DNA of 64,000 nt, taken from assembly GCA_020024455.1 (NCBI GenBank), contig JAHHTU010000004.1:1-64000 (forward strand). The letters run 5' to 3'. The position numbers were made by a program, and so were the translations under genes. The notes under the pieces are model-generated. The model had not been told where the DNA came from, did no database searches, and saw nothing but the letters and a program-made list of their open reading frames with translations. This DNA is from Anaerotignum sp. (GTDB lineage Bacteria > Bacillota > Clostridia > Lachnospirales > Anaerotignaceae). The first letter of the stretch is position 1. Every line of letters starts with the position of its first letter. Below are positions 33,625-42,663 of the stretch, in pieces.

Positions 33625-36096
33625 TTGGCAGAAAAAGAAAAAACGGTTGTCAAACAAACAAAGGGGAAATCAGTCAAAAAAGTGACAAAACCAAGACAAA
33701 CAACAAAATTACAACCACATATTACATATTTTGGAGATAGTATTTTAGACGAAGTGATTTTAATATTGCTGATTGTGGTTTCGGCAGTGGTGTTGTTCAG
33801 TTTACTGACAAGCCATATGGGGGTTGTCGGTGAAAAGTTGCGAGAGATATTTTTGGGATTGTTTGGTTTTGGTGGTATATTTGTGCCATTGGGCGTGATT
33901 GGATATTGTATTTGGTTGCTTGCGGCAAAACAAACAGAGGGTGCAGTGTTGAAAATATCAGGGGGGATTTTGGCAGTGCTGACCATCTCCATTGCGGCTT
34001 ATGTATTTCACCCGATGAAAATTGCCGAAAATATGGAATTTTTTCAAAAATCGGCAACATTCTATCAAAATGGTGGATTGAAAGGCGGCGGACTGTTGGG
34101 TGGCTTGCTGGGCAGTGGCTTATGCCAGTTGTTTGGTGGACTGGGCAGTGCGATTGTGATTGTGGCTTTGGTTGTGATTGCAGTGGTTTTGATTACAGGT
34201 CGTTCTTTTTTTCAAGCGATGGGACATTTTGCAATATATGAAAAAAACAAACATGAACAAAGAAAGACAATGGGAAACGAAAGAAAAAAAGCCCAAAAAA
34301 AAACAGAAAAACAACGCATAGAAGAAAGAAGAAAACGCTTTAATATCGAATTGGAAGCACAGGAAGTACAACAAGCACCAAAACAAACATTGGAAATTCA
34401 AGAAACGGTATTCCATAAATCCAAACAAAAATTCAATGTGAAGAAAAAAGAACCGATTTATGACTATGTGCAGGAAATGCAACAAGAACCACCCAAACGG
34501 GATTTTCGTGTGGTGGTGGGTGGTAAAATTTTAGAAGAAATCACACAAGAACCACAACAAAATACCCAAGAAGAACCCGAAGAGATACAAGAGCAAATGC
34601 AAACCACAGCAGATAAAGCTGTAAAGTGTCCAAAACAAACAGAAACATATCAGTTTCCGCCTATGGATTTCTTGGGAAAAGAGAAACAAAACACGTTTGT
34701 TACCAACAAAGCAGAAATGATTGAAAATGCAAAAACATTGGAACATACCTTACAAAGTTTTGGTGTAGATGCAAAAGTGTTGCAAATCAACAAAGGCCCT
34801 ACCATAACCAGATATGAAGTTGCACCAAGCAAAGGCGTAAAAGTCAGTAAAATTGTAGGGTTGTCAGATGATATTGCATTGAATTTGGCAGCAAATGGTA
34901 TCCGTATCGAAGCACCAATTCCGGGGAAAGCCGTTGTGGGGATTGAAGTACCAAACAAAGAACCGCAATCTGTTTATTTAAGAACCGTATTGGAAAGCAA
35001 AACATTTCAGGAACACCCATCGAAATTGGCATTTGCATTGGGACAAGATATTGCGGGAAATCCTGTGGTGACAGATATTGCAAAAATGCCACATTTATTG
35101 ATTGCAGGGGCAACAGGAAGTGGCAAAAGCGTTTGCATCAATACTTTAATTACAAGTATTTTGTATAAGGCAAATCCGAATGAGGTAAAATTGTTATTGG
35201 TAGACCCAAAGGTCGTTGAATTGAGTGTGTATAACGGGATTGCACATTTACTCATTCCTGTGGTAACAGAACCGGAAAAAGCATCAAAAGCATTGCATTG
35301 GGCAGTGCGTGAAATGTTACAAAGATATAATGACTTTGCACAATGTGGTGTGCGTGACATCAAGGGATACAATGATTTGAAACAGCAACAAGGAAAATCG
35401 GAAGAAAAAATGGCACAGATTGTGATTATCATTGACGAATTGGCAGATTTGATGATGGCAGCACAACATGATGTGGAAGATGCCATTTGCAGATTGGCAC
35501 AGATGGCAAGGGCGGCAGGTATGCATTTGATTATTGCCACACAACGCCCCTCTGTGGACGTGATTACCGGTGTCATCAAAGCAAATATTCCGTCAAGATT
35601 GGCATTTGCGGTTTCTTCCGGTACAGACTCCCGTACCATATTGGATATGACAGGGGCAGAAAAATTGTTGGGCAAAGGGGATATGCTGTTTTATCCAACA
35701 GGGCAAAGCAAGCCTGTGCGTATGCAAGGGGCGTTTGTCACAGACAAAGAAGTGGAACGGGTGGTCGGTTTTTGGAAAGAACAGAGTTGTCCCACGTATA
35801 CAGAAGAAATGGTGGAACAAATTACAAATGCACAAAGTGCAACCGATACCGATATGGAATATGAAGATACATTTTATCCAAAAGCGGTCAATTTGGTGAT
35901 AGAAAAACAAAAAGCCTCCACTTCTATGTTGCAAAGACAATTTCGGATTGGGTATCCAAGAGCGTCCAGACTGATGGATAGTTTGGAAGCACATGGGATT
36001 GTCAGTCAAAATGACGGCAACAACCAACGCAAAGTATTGTATACAAAAACAGAATGGGAAAATATGCAATCCAAACAAATCAATAATATGGAATGA
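33625..36096 (+). CDS. ftsK: DNA translocase FtsK/SpoIIIE
   Basis: This 823-aa hexameric DNA pump clears chromosomes from the closing septum. Four membrane helices lie in residues about 38-200, followed by a Gln/Glu-rich linker. The alpha/beta motor domain carries Walker A AGATGSGKSVCINTL and Walker B IVIIIDELADLMM. A gamma winged-helix domain at the C-terminus (QRQFRIGYPRASRLMDSLEA) should read KOPS-like sequences. The TTG start at 33625 is set by GAGGTGAAGGGA, with no alternative ATG nearby. FtsK and SpoIIIE cannot be told apart from sequence alone. Confidence 0.95.
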   Translation: MAEKEKTVVKQTKGKSVKKVTKPRQTTKLQPHITYFGDSILDEVILILLIVVSAVVLFSLLTSHMGVVGEKLREIFLGLFGFGGIFVPLGVIGYCIWLLAAKQTEGAVLKISGGILAVLTISIAAYVFHPMKIAENMEFFQKSATFYQNGGLKGGGLLGGLLGSGLCQLFGGLGSAIVIVALVVIAVVLITGRSFFQAMGHFAIYEKNKHEQRKTMGNERKKAQKKTEKQRIEERRKRFNIELEAQEVQQAPKQTLEIQETVFHKSKQKFNVKKKEPIYDYVQEMQQEPPKRDFRVVVGGKILEEITQEPQQNTQEEPEEIQEQMQTTADKAVKCPKQTETYQFPPMDFLGKEKQNTFVTNKAEMIENAKTLEHTLQSFGVDAKVLQINKGPTITRYEVAPSKGVKVSKIVGLSDDIALNLAANGIRIEAPIPGKAVVGIEVPNKEPQSVYLRTVLESKTFQEHPSKLAFALGQDIAGNPVVTDIAKMPHLLIAGATGSGKSVCINTLITSILYKANPNEVKLLLVDPKVVELSVYNGIAHLLIPVVTEPEKASKALHWAVREMLQRYNDFAQCGVRDIKGYNDLKQQQGKSEEKMAQIVIIIDELADLMMAAQHDVEDAICRLAQMARAAGMHLIIATQRPSVDVITGVIKANIPSRLAFAVSSGTDSRTILDMTGAEKLLGKGDMLFYPTGQSKPVRMQGAFVTDKEVERVVGFWKEQSCPTYTEEMVEQITNAQSATDTDMEYEDTFYPKAVNLVIEKQKASTSMLQRQFRIGYPRASRLMDSLEAHGIVSQNDGNNQRKVLYTKTEWENMQSKQINNME

Positions 36097-36102
36097 TGGT
36101 TA

Positions 36103-36131
36103 TTGACAAAATGCTGTGGATATAGTACCAT
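36103..36131 (+). promoter_or_regulatory. Promoter of the ZTP riboswitch and fhs unit
   Basis: TTGACA (36103-36108) and TACCAT (36126-36131), spacer 17. The transcript would begin just before the aptamer. Confidence 0.55.
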
Positions 36132-36135
36132 TTTA

Positions 36136-36235
36136 CTAGGTCATATGACTGACGGAAGTGGAACAAACCACATGGAGTATGACATACAAAATGCCGACCG
36201 TCTGGGCAAGTAACGCTTGGACTGTCGGCTTTTTT
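36136..36235 (+). promoter_or_regulatory. ZTP (pfl-motif) riboswitch with terminator expression platform
   Basis: The aptamer carries the conserved pfl-motif blocks. AGGTCATATGACTGACGGAA begins at 36138. GTGG and CCAC (36158-36161, 36168-36171) form the internal stem before ATGGAG. The second domain, GCCGACCGTCTGGGC, begins at 36193. GCCGAC (36193-36198) can instead pair with GTCGGC (36224-36229), followed by six T, giving an intrinsic terminator that competes with the folded aptamer. ZTP or ZMP signals low 10-formyl-tetrahydrofolate, so binding should turn on fhs and folD downstream. Confidence 0.9.
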
Positions 36236-36293
36236 CAAGAACGACAGACGCAAGCAAAATCAAAACGCATTGTATCAGAGAGGAGTTTTTGAA

Positions 36294-37964
36294 ATGAAAA
36301 CAGATTTGCAAATCGCACAGGAATGTATCATGGAACCCATTACAACCATTGCACAAAAGGCAGGTATCCCCGAAGAATATGTGGAATGTTATGGGAAATA
36401 CAAAGCAAAAATCAGTGATAAATATTATGACAAAATCAAACAAAATCCAGATGGAAAATTGATTTTGGTGACAGCAGTCAATCCAACACCCGCAGGCGAA
36501 GGCAAAACCACAGTGACCATCGGTTTGGCACAAGCATTGCAACAAATGGGCAAAAATGCCATCACTTGTTTGAGAGAGCCATCTCTTGGGCCTTGTATGG
36601 GTGTCAAAGGTGGTGCGGCAGGCGGCGGATATGCACAAGTGGTACCAATGGAAGATATCAACTTGCATTTTACAGGTGATTTGCACGCCATTACAACAGC
36701 AAACAATTTGCTGGCATCTATGGTGGACAACCACATTCAACAAGGCAATGCATTGCACATTGACCCCAGAAAGATTGCATGGAAAAGAGTTGTGGATTTG
36801 AATGACAGACAACTGCGTCATGTGATTTCCGGTTTGGGTGGCAAAGTGAATGGTACACCAAGAGAAGACAGTTTCCAAATTACAGTGGCATCTGAAATCA
36901 TGGCGATATTCTGTTTGGCAAATGATATTCACGATTTGAAAGAAATGTTGGGAAAAATCATTGTGGGTTACACATATGATGATGAACCTGTGACTGCAAA
37001 ACAAATCGGTGCTGACGGTGCTATGACGGTATTGCTCAAAGATGCATTGCAGCCAAATTTGGTGCAAACACTGGAACATACACCGGCAATCATTCACGGT
37101 GGCCCATTTGCAAATATTGCACATGGTTGTAACAGTGTCAGAGCCACAAAATTTGCAATGAAACTGGCAGATTATACTGTAACAGAAGCCGGATTTGGTG
37201 CGGATTTGGGTGCTGAAAAATTCTTTGATATCAAATGCAGAAAGGCAGGCATCAAACCTGATGTTGTGGTTTTGGTGGCAACCATTCGTGCATTGAAATA
37301 TAATGGTGGTGTGGAAAAAGCAGATTTGAGCAATGAAAATGTAGACGCATTGCAAAAAGGCTTTGTCAATCTGGAAAAACACATTGAAAATATACAAAAA
37401 TATGGTGTGCCTGTTGTGGTAACATTAAATCATTTTGTGGCAGATACACAGGCAGAAGTGGAATATGTGAAAACACGTTGCGAACAAATGGGTGCAACAT
37501 TCGCTGTGGCAAACGTTTGGGCAGAAGGTGGTGCAGGCGGTAAGGCTTTGGCAGAAAAAGTGTTGGATACATTGGAAACAAAACAAAATGATTTCAAATT
37601 GTTATATGATGACACGCTTTCCATTACAGAAAAAATCAATACAGTCTGTAAAGAAATTTATGGTGCGAAACAAGTGCATTTTTCTGCACCTGCAAAAAAA
37701 ATGTTGACACAAATTGAAAAATTGGGATTTTCCCATTTTCCTGTTTGCATTGCCAAAACACAATATTCTTTGTCCGATGACCCAAAATTGTTGGGACGTC
37801 CCGAAGGGTTTGATGTGACGGTGAAAGAAATTCGTATTTCTGCGGGTGCCGGTTTTATTGTGGTATTGTTGGGTGACGTGATGACGATGCCCGGATTACC
37901 CAAACAACCTGCAGCATTGCAAATTGATATTGATGCAAACGGAAATATTGTTGGTTTGTTCTAA
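36294..37964 (+). CDS. fhs: Formate-tetrahydrofolate ligase
   Basis: This 556-aa homotetrameric enzyme makes 10-formyl-tetrahydrofolate from formate, THF and ATP. It belongs to the methyl branch of the Wood-Ljungdahl pathway and to purine synthesis. The P-loop region is NPTPAGEGKTTVTIGLAQAL. REPSLGPCMGVKGGAAGGGY and LHFTGDLHAI are family signatures, and RISAGAGFIVVLLGDVMTMPG lies at the C-terminus. The ATG at 36294 follows AGAGAGGAG. It is controlled by the upstream ZTP riboswitch and followed by folD. Confidence 0.97.
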   Translation: MKTDLQIAQECIMEPITTIAQKAGIPEEYVECYGKYKAKISDKYYDKIKQNPDGKLILVTAVNPTPAGEGKTTVTIGLAQALQQMGKNAITCLREPSLGPCMGVKGGAAGGGYAQVVPMEDINLHFTGDLHAITTANNLLASMVDNHIQQGNALHIDPRKIAWKRVVDLNDRQLRHVISGLGGKVNGTPREDSFQITVASEIMAIFCLANDIHDLKEMLGKIIVGYTYDDEPVTAKQIGADGAMTVLLKDALQPNLVQTLEHTPAIIHGGPFANIAHGCNSVRATKFAMKLADYTVTEAGFGADLGAEKFFDIKCRKAGIKPDVVVLVATIRALKYNGGVEKADLSNENVDALQKGFVNLEKHIENIQKYGVPVVVTLNHFVADTQAEVEYVKTRCEQMGATFAVANVWAEGGAGGKALAEKVLDTLETKQNDFKLLYDDTLSITEKINTVCKEIYGAKQVHFSAPAKKMLTQIEKLGFSHFPVCIAKTQYSLSDDPKLLGRPEGFDVTVKEIRISAGAGFIVVLLGDVMTMPGLPKQPAALQIDIDANGNIVGLF

Positions 37965-37990
37965 GATATAAAAGGGAGAATAGGTGCTTT

Positions 37991-38845
37991 ATGAAGGCAA
38001 AACGCATAGATGGAAAGGCAATTTCCGATACAATCAAAGCAGAAGCCCAACAGCAAGCACAAAATTTGCAGCGGCAGGGGATTGTCCCCTGCCTTGCTGT
38101 GGTTTTGGTGGGAGAAGATGCGGCTTCACAAATATATGTCAGAAACAAAGAAAAAGCTTGTGCATTGGTGGGCATTACATCAAAAATGTATACATTACCG
38201 CAAGACACTACGGAACAAGCATTATTGACACTGATTGCACAGTTGAATACAGACAACAGCGTAAACGGTGTATTGGTGCAACTGCCATTGCCTGCACACA
38301 TCAATGAGGAAAAAGTGATTTTGGCAGTTTCCCCACAGAAAGATGTGGATTGTTTCCACCCTTATAACGTGGGATTGTTACATACAGACAAAAAAGGGTT
38401 TTTACCTTGCACACCGGCAGGGGTATTGGAATTGATTACCAGAAGTGGATATGAAATTGCAGGCAAACATTGTGTGGTGATTGGCAGAAGCCATAATGTG
38501 GGCAAACCAACCGCCATGTTGTTGTTACAGCATGATGCAACGGTGACGATTTGTCATTCCAAAACAAAAAATCTGAAAGAAATTTGTAAACAGGCAGATA
38601 TCATTGTCAGTGCGGTTGGAAAATTGCATATGGTGACTGCGGATATGGTCAAAGCAGGTGCAGTGGTCATTGATGTGGGCATGAACCGTGACGAACATGG
38701 CAAATTGTGCGGAGATGTCGATTTTGATGCTGTTTGTGAAGTGGCAGGCGCAGTTTCTCCTGTACCGGGTGGTGTAGGATTGATGACAGTTGCAATGTTG
38801 ATGCAAAATTGTATCACAGCGGCAAAATTACAAAATGGAATTTGA
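37991..38845 (+). CDS. folD: Bifunctional methylene-THF dehydrogenase/cyclohydrolase
   Basis: This 284-aa enzyme interconverts 5,10-methylene-, methenyl- and 10-formyl-THF, the step after fhs. The active-site segment is SQIYVRNKEKAC, where Tyr and Lys are catalytic. NGVLVQLPLPAHI and VIGRSHNVGKPTAMLL (NADP-binding) are conserved, as is SPVPGGVGLMTVAMLM. It starts at ATG 37991, 26 bases from fhs, so it falls under the same riboswitch. Confidence 0.97.
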   Translation: MKAKRIDGKAISDTIKAEAQQQAQNLQRQGIVPCLAVVLVGEDAASQIYVRNKEKACALVGITSKMYTLPQDTTEQALLTLIAQLNTDNSVNGVLVQLPLPAHINEEKVILAVSPQKDVDCFHPYNVGLLHTDKKGFLPCTPAGVLELITRSGYEIAGKHCVVIGRSHNVGKPTAMLLLQHDATVTICHSKTKNLKEICKQADIIVSAVGKLHMVTADMVKAGAVVIDVGMNRDEHGKLCGDVDFDAVCEVAGAVSPVPGGVGLMTVAMLMQNCITAAKLQNGI

Positions 38846-38857
38846 GGAGAGAAATAT

Positions 38858-40216
38858 ATGAAGGGCACTGTGGCGTTTACATCATTGGGATGTGATAAAA
38901 ATAGAGTGGACAGCGAGGTGATGCTGGGGATTTTGCAAAAAAAGGGGTACCAACCGATTGCAGAAGAACAGACGGCTGATATCATTGTGGTGAACACCTG
39001 CTGTTTTATTCGTGACGCTTTGGAAGAAAGTATTGAAACCATACTTGAAATGGCAGAATACAAGAAAACAGGTAATTGTAAAGGTTTGATTGTTGCCGGT
39101 TGTTTGGGACAAAGATATGAAAAAGAATTTTTTGATGAACTGCCGGAAGTCGATGCGGTCGTGGGTACGGCAGCATATGAAGAAATTGCAGAAGTGGCAG
39201 ACAGAATTTTAGGTGGCGAACAGGGATTTAAGCATTTGGAAGATATCAACAAACCCATGCAAGATGCAAACGGTGCGTTGCGTGTGCTTTCCACTGCACC
39301 TTATTTTGCATATCTGAAAATATCCGAAGGTTGCGACAACCATTGTACCTATTGTGTTATTCCCAAAATGCGTGGACGTCACAGAAGCCGCAGTATGGAA
39401 AGCTTGATAGAAGAAGCAACCATGTTGGCAAAACAAGGGGTAAAAGAATTGGTTATTGTGGCACAAGATACCTCTATTTATGGCAGAGATTTGTACGCAG
39501 AACCAAAGTTACACGAATTGTTGCAAAAACTTTCTGAAATTGAGGGAATTCGTTGGATTCGCTTGTTATACTGTTATCCCGAAACATTGACACAACAGAC
39601 CATTGATGTGATGGCAAGCAATGAAAAAATCTGTCATTATATTGATATGCCGATACAACATGGCTGTGACAGTGTGTTGAAACGTATGGGCAGAAAAAGC
39701 AATCAAGCATTGCTCAAAGATACCATAGCTCGTTTGCGAAAAGCCATGCCAGATATTGCAATCCGTACCACATTGATTGTTGGGTTTCCGGGGGAAACGG
39801 AAGAAGAATTTGCAGATTTGCAGGCATTTGTGCAGGAAATGCGTTTTGACCGTTTGGGCGTGTTTACCTATTCCCAAGAGGAGGGGACACCCGCAGGCAA
39901 AATGGAAAACCAAATTCCGGAAGAAGTCAAAGAACAACGTCAACAAATCATCATGGATATGCAAAAGGATATTGCCGCAGCATTATGCCAACAGGAAGTT
40001 GGGAAAACATTGGAAGTGGTTGTAGAGGGAAAACTGCCGGAAGAACAGATTTATTGCGGCCGTACCAAATGGGACGCCCCCGATATTGACGGTATGGTGT
40101 TCTTTGGGGCAGAAGAAGAAGTATATTCCGGAGATTTTGTATCTGTAAAAATCAAAGAGGCAAGCGATTACGATTTGATGGGAGATGTTGTCTATGCAGA
40201 TGAATTTGCCGAATAA
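38858..40216 (+). CDS. rimO: Ribosomal protein S12 methylthiotransferase RimO
   Basis: This 452-aa radical SAM methylthiotransferase modifies Asp88/89 of ribosomal protein S12. The N-terminal UPF0004 domain, TSLGCDKNRVDSEVML, supplies three cysteines for the auxiliary cluster, with NTCCFI and VAGCLGQRY. The radical SAM motif is SEGCDNHCTYCVIPKMRG, and a TRAM domain ends the protein. The LGCxKNxVDSE start distinguishes RimO from MiaB. It begins 12 bases after folD and overlaps pgsA. Confidence 0.95.
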   Translation: MKGTVAFTSLGCDKNRVDSEVMLGILQKKGYQPIAEEQTADIIVVNTCCFIRDALEESIETILEMAEYKKTGNCKGLIVAGCLGQRYEKEFFDELPEVDAVVGTAAYEEIAEVADRILGGEQGFKHLEDINKPMQDANGALRVLSTAPYFAYLKISEGCDNHCTYCVIPKMRGRHRSRSMESLIEEATMLAKQGVKELVIVAQDTSIYGRDLYAEPKLHELLQKLSEIEGIRWIRLLYCYPETLTQQTIDVMASNEKICHYIDMPIQHGCDSVLKRMGRKSNQALLKDTIARLRKAMPDIAIRTTLIVGFPGETEEEFADLQAFVQEMRFDRLGVFTYSQEEGTPAGKMENQIPEEVKEQRQQIIMDMQKDIAAALCQQEVGKTLEVVVEGKLPEEQIYCGRTKWDAPDIDGMVFFGAEEEVYSGDFVSVKIKEASDYDLMGDVVYADEFAE

Positions 40217-40733
40217 GTTGACATTGATGCGTGTGGTATTGATACCGGTTTTTCTGTTGGTGTTATTTTTGATGCAAGAGCCATATAATCGTTATATTGC
40301 AACGGCAATTTTTGTTGTGGCATCAGTGACAGATTTTTTAGATGGGTATATTGCAAGAAAATACCATATGGTAAGCAATTTCGGGAAATTTATGGACCCT
40401 TTGGCAGATAAATTGTTGGTAATGGCAGCGTTGGTGTCTATGGTTGCCATGGAAGATTTGCCTGCATGGGTGGTGATTGTCATATTGGCACGTGAATTTG
40501 CAATCACAGGGTTTCGTACATTGGCAATGGAAGCCAATATCGTGATGGCAGCAAGTTGGTGGGGAAAAATCAAAACAACCACACAAATGATTATGATTAT
40601 TTTGGTGCTGTTACAGTTGCCTTTTGCATATATGCCGATGATAGAAACCGTGTTGGTATGGTTGGCAGTGCTGTTTACCGTAGTTTCCGGTGTGGATTAT
40701 ATCGTCAAAAACAAACAAGTACTAAAAGGGTGA
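40194..40733 (+). CDS. pgsA: CDP-diacylglycerol-glycerol-3-phosphate 3-phosphatidyltransferase
   Basis: This 179-aa membrane enzyme makes phosphatidylglycerol phosphate from CDP-diacylglycerol, the product of CdsA encoded at 23382. The CDP-alcohol phosphotransferase signature is complete: DFLDGYIARKYHMVSNFGKF then MDPLADK. ATG 40194 is chosen for its nine-base spacing from GGGAG. ATGs at 40185 and 40200 are alternatives. It overlaps the end of rimO by 23 bases, so translation is probably coupled. Confidence 0.94.
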   Translation: MQMNLPNKLTLMRVVLIPVFLLVLFLMQEPYNRYIATAIFVVASVTDFLDGYIARKYHMVSNFGKFMDPLADKLLVMAALVSMVAMEDLPAWVVIVILAREFAITGFRTLAMEANIVMAASWWGKIKTTTQMIMIILVLLQLPFAYMPMIETVLVWLAVLFTVVSGVDYIVKNKQVLKG

Positions 40734-40737
40734 TGGC

Positions 40738-41310
40738 ATGGTTAGAATGGCAACAGTAGAAGATGCCGCAAATATTTTACACATTTATGCATATTATATT
40801 GAAAATACAACAACAACATTTGAATATATTGTCCCCAGCGTAGCGGAGTTTTCTGAACGCATGGCAAAAATTTTGCAAAAGTATCCCTATTTGGTGTATG
40901 AAGAAAACGGAACAATTTACGGCTATGCATATGCACATCAATTTATGGAACGAGCCGCCTCACAATGGGGAGCAGAGTTGTCTGTGTATTTGGCAAAAGA
41001 GGCACAGGGCAAAGGCATAGGCAAACAATTATACCAAGCATTGACAGAGATTTTGAAACTGCAACACGTTGTCAAACTATATGGTTGTATTGAGGGCAGT
41101 AATGCACAAAGTATTGCCATGCATAAACGGCTTGGGTTTTCGGAAATTGCCAGATTTGCACATTGTGGGTATAAACATGGCAAATGGCTGGATTTGGTTT
41201 GGCTGGAAAAGACGATTGCAGATGCAGAACCATCACAGCCGTTTTTGCCAATTTCTCAGATAGAGAAAAAACATATCGTATCTTGTATGCAAAAAAAGAG
41301 AAATCTTTAA
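40738..41310 (+). CDS. GNAT acetyltransferase, phosphinothricin acetyltransferase-like
   Basis: This 190-aa acetyltransferase has the Pat/YwnH-type pattern. IYAYYIENTTTTFEY is at the N-terminus. ELSVYLAKEAQGKGIGKQLY carries the acetyl-CoA loop near residue 95, and IEGSNAQSIAMHKRLGF follows. Relatives acetylate phosphinothricin, methionine sulfoximine or other amino-acid analogues. The real substrate here is unknown. It starts 4 bases after pgsA. The last 20 residues are extra and basic. Its stop codon lies in the loop of the shared terminator. Confidence 0.85.
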   Translation: MVRMATVEDAANILHIYAYYIENTTTTFEYIVPSVAEFSERMAKILQKYPYLVYEENGTIYGYAYAHQFMERAASQWGAELSVYLAKEAQGKGIGKQLYQALTEILKLQHVVKLYGCIEGSNAQSIAMHKRLGFSEIARFAHCGYKHGKWLDLVWLEKTIADAEPSQPFLPISQIEKKHIVSCMQKKRNL

Positions 41311-41326
41311 TCAGATTTCTCTTTTT
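41291..41326. terminator. Bidirectional terminator containing both stop codons
   Basis: AAAAGAGAAATCT (41294-41306) and AGATTTCTCTTTT (41313-41325) form a 13-bp stem with a six-base loop, TTAATC. The stop codons of the two convergent genes (plus 41308-41310, minus 41307-41309) overlap in that loop. Confidence 0.85.
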
Positions 41327-41747
41327 CATTTGCCGCATGATTTTTTTGTAAACAGTCCGCACAGATACCGGAAAATTCCAATAAATGCCCTGTGATATGA
41401 AACCCTGTTTTTTGTTGCAAATCCTCTTCTAATTCTTGTAAAGGACAATGTGCAATCGGAATGATTTTTTGACAAACGGTACAAATCAAATGGTGGGTAT
41501 GGTCATGTTTTGCCAATGCAAAATATGCTTTCCCATCTTTTCGTAATGTTTTGGATAAAATGCCGTTTTCTGTAAAAATATTGAGTGTGCGATATATGGT
41601 AGAGAGGTTCATTGGTAATATGGTGTTGGATTGCTCCAATAATTCCTCCGCAGTCATTGGTTTGTTTTGTGCCTGTAATATGGATAACAGCAAGCGTCTT
41701 TTTTTTGTGGATTTTAATGCTGCGTCTTTTAATATGGTTTGTGACAT
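41307..41747 (-). CDS. Fur-family metal-responsive regulator
   Basis: This 146-aa repressor has an N-terminal winged helix (NKPMTAEELLEQ and NLSTIYRTLNIFTENG, the recognition helix). A C-terminal dimer and metal domain follows, with HDHTHHLICTVC and SGICADC as structural zinc CXXC pairs. It could be Fur, Zur or PerR type, and the sequence alone does not decide. It starts at 41747, with a short GGTGT-CA-ACACC hairpin just before the ATG. It is divergent from nth. Confidence 0.88.
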   Translation of the reverse strand: MSQTILKDAALKSTKKRRLLLSILQAQNKPMTAEELLEQSNTILPMNLSTIYRTLNIFTENGILSKTLRKDGKAYFALAKHDHTHHLICTVCQKIIPIAHCPLQELEEDLQQKTGFHITGHLLEFSGICADCLQKNHAANEKEKSD

Positions 41748-41776
41748 GGTGTCAACACCTATCCTTTCTTTGTTTC

Positions 41777-41805
41777 ATGATAGTATAGGGATTTTTTTTT
41801 GTCAA
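41777..41805 (-). promoter_or_regulatory. Promoter of the Fur-family gene
   Basis: On the minus strand, TTGACA (plus 41800-41805) and TATCAT (plus 41777-41782) with a 17-base spacer. Confidence 0.6.
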
Positions 41806-41883
41806 TGGAAAAACAAAAGCAGTTTTCTTTTTGGTGGGTTCATGATACAATGGGGATAAAATTTTGTAGTATAAAAGGAGCAT

Positions 41884-42537
41884 ATGACGATGACAAAAAA
41901 AGAAAAAGTCACAAAAATATTAGAATTATTAAGAGAATATTATGGCCCAACCACTTGTTATTTGAACCATGAAAACGCATGGCAGTTATTGATTGCCACC
42001 ATTTTATCCGCACAATGTACCGATGAGCGTGTGAATATTGTGACAAAAGATTTATTCCAAAAATATACATCAATACAAGATTTTGCAGAGGCAAATTTGG
42101 CAGAACTGGAAAAAGACATTCATTCGATTGGATTTTATCATAACAAAGCGAAAAATATCATTGCCTGCTGTCAAAGATTATTGTCTGTATATGGGGGAGA
42201 AGTGCCTTCTGATTTGGACGAATTGACATCATTGGCAGGGGTTGGCAGAAAGACCGCAAATGTGGTTAGAGGAAATTGGTATCATATTCCCAGTGTTGTG
42301 GTGGATACCCATGTCAAGCGTGTTTCCAATTTATTGGGGCTGACAAAAAATCAAGACCCTGTTAAAATTGAGTTGGATTTGATGAAAATTGTGCCAAAAG
42401 AAAAATGGATTGATATTAACACGCAAATGATAGCACATGGTAGAAAAATTTGTATTGCACGCCGCCCAAAATGTAACGAATGTTTCTTGTTTATGTACTG
42501 TGTTGGTGGACAAAATTTAGCAAAAACAAAAAAATAA
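41884..42537 (+). CDS. nth: Endonuclease III
   Basis: This 217-aa base-excision glycosylase/AP lyase acts on oxidised pyrimidines. The helix-hairpin-helix and catalytic lysine are in LAGVGRKTANVV, the catalytic Asp in VVDTHVKRVSNLL. The [4Fe-4S] loop is CIARRPKCNECFLFMYC (CX6CX2CX5C). The ATG at 41884 follows AAAAGGAG. It complements mutY, located at 14380. Confidence 0.96.
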   Translation: MTMTKKEKVTKILELLREYYGPTTCYLNHENAWQLLIATILSAQCTDERVNIVTKDLFQKYTSIQDFAEANLAELEKDIHSIGFYHNKAKNIIACCQRLLSVYGGEVPSDLDELTSLAGVGRKTANVVRGNWYHIPSVVVDTHVKRVSNLLGLTKNQDPVKIELDLMKIVPKEKWIDINTQMIAHGRKICIARRPKCNECFLFMYCVGGQNLAKTKK

Positions 42538-42580
42538 GCTAACAAATTCTTACATTTTCCTAAAATTTGCAAGAAACAAC

Positions 42581-42610
42581 TTGTAAAAATATGCTGGATT
42601 ATGTTAAAAT
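42581..42610 (+). promoter_or_regulatory. Promoter of the lipoprotein gene
   Basis: TTGTAA (42581-42586) and TAAAAT (42605-42610), spacer 18. Confidence 0.5.
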
Positions 42611-42663
42611 TATACAGAAACAAGAACATATTTTCTTTTATAAAGGTTAAGGAGGCGTATGGA

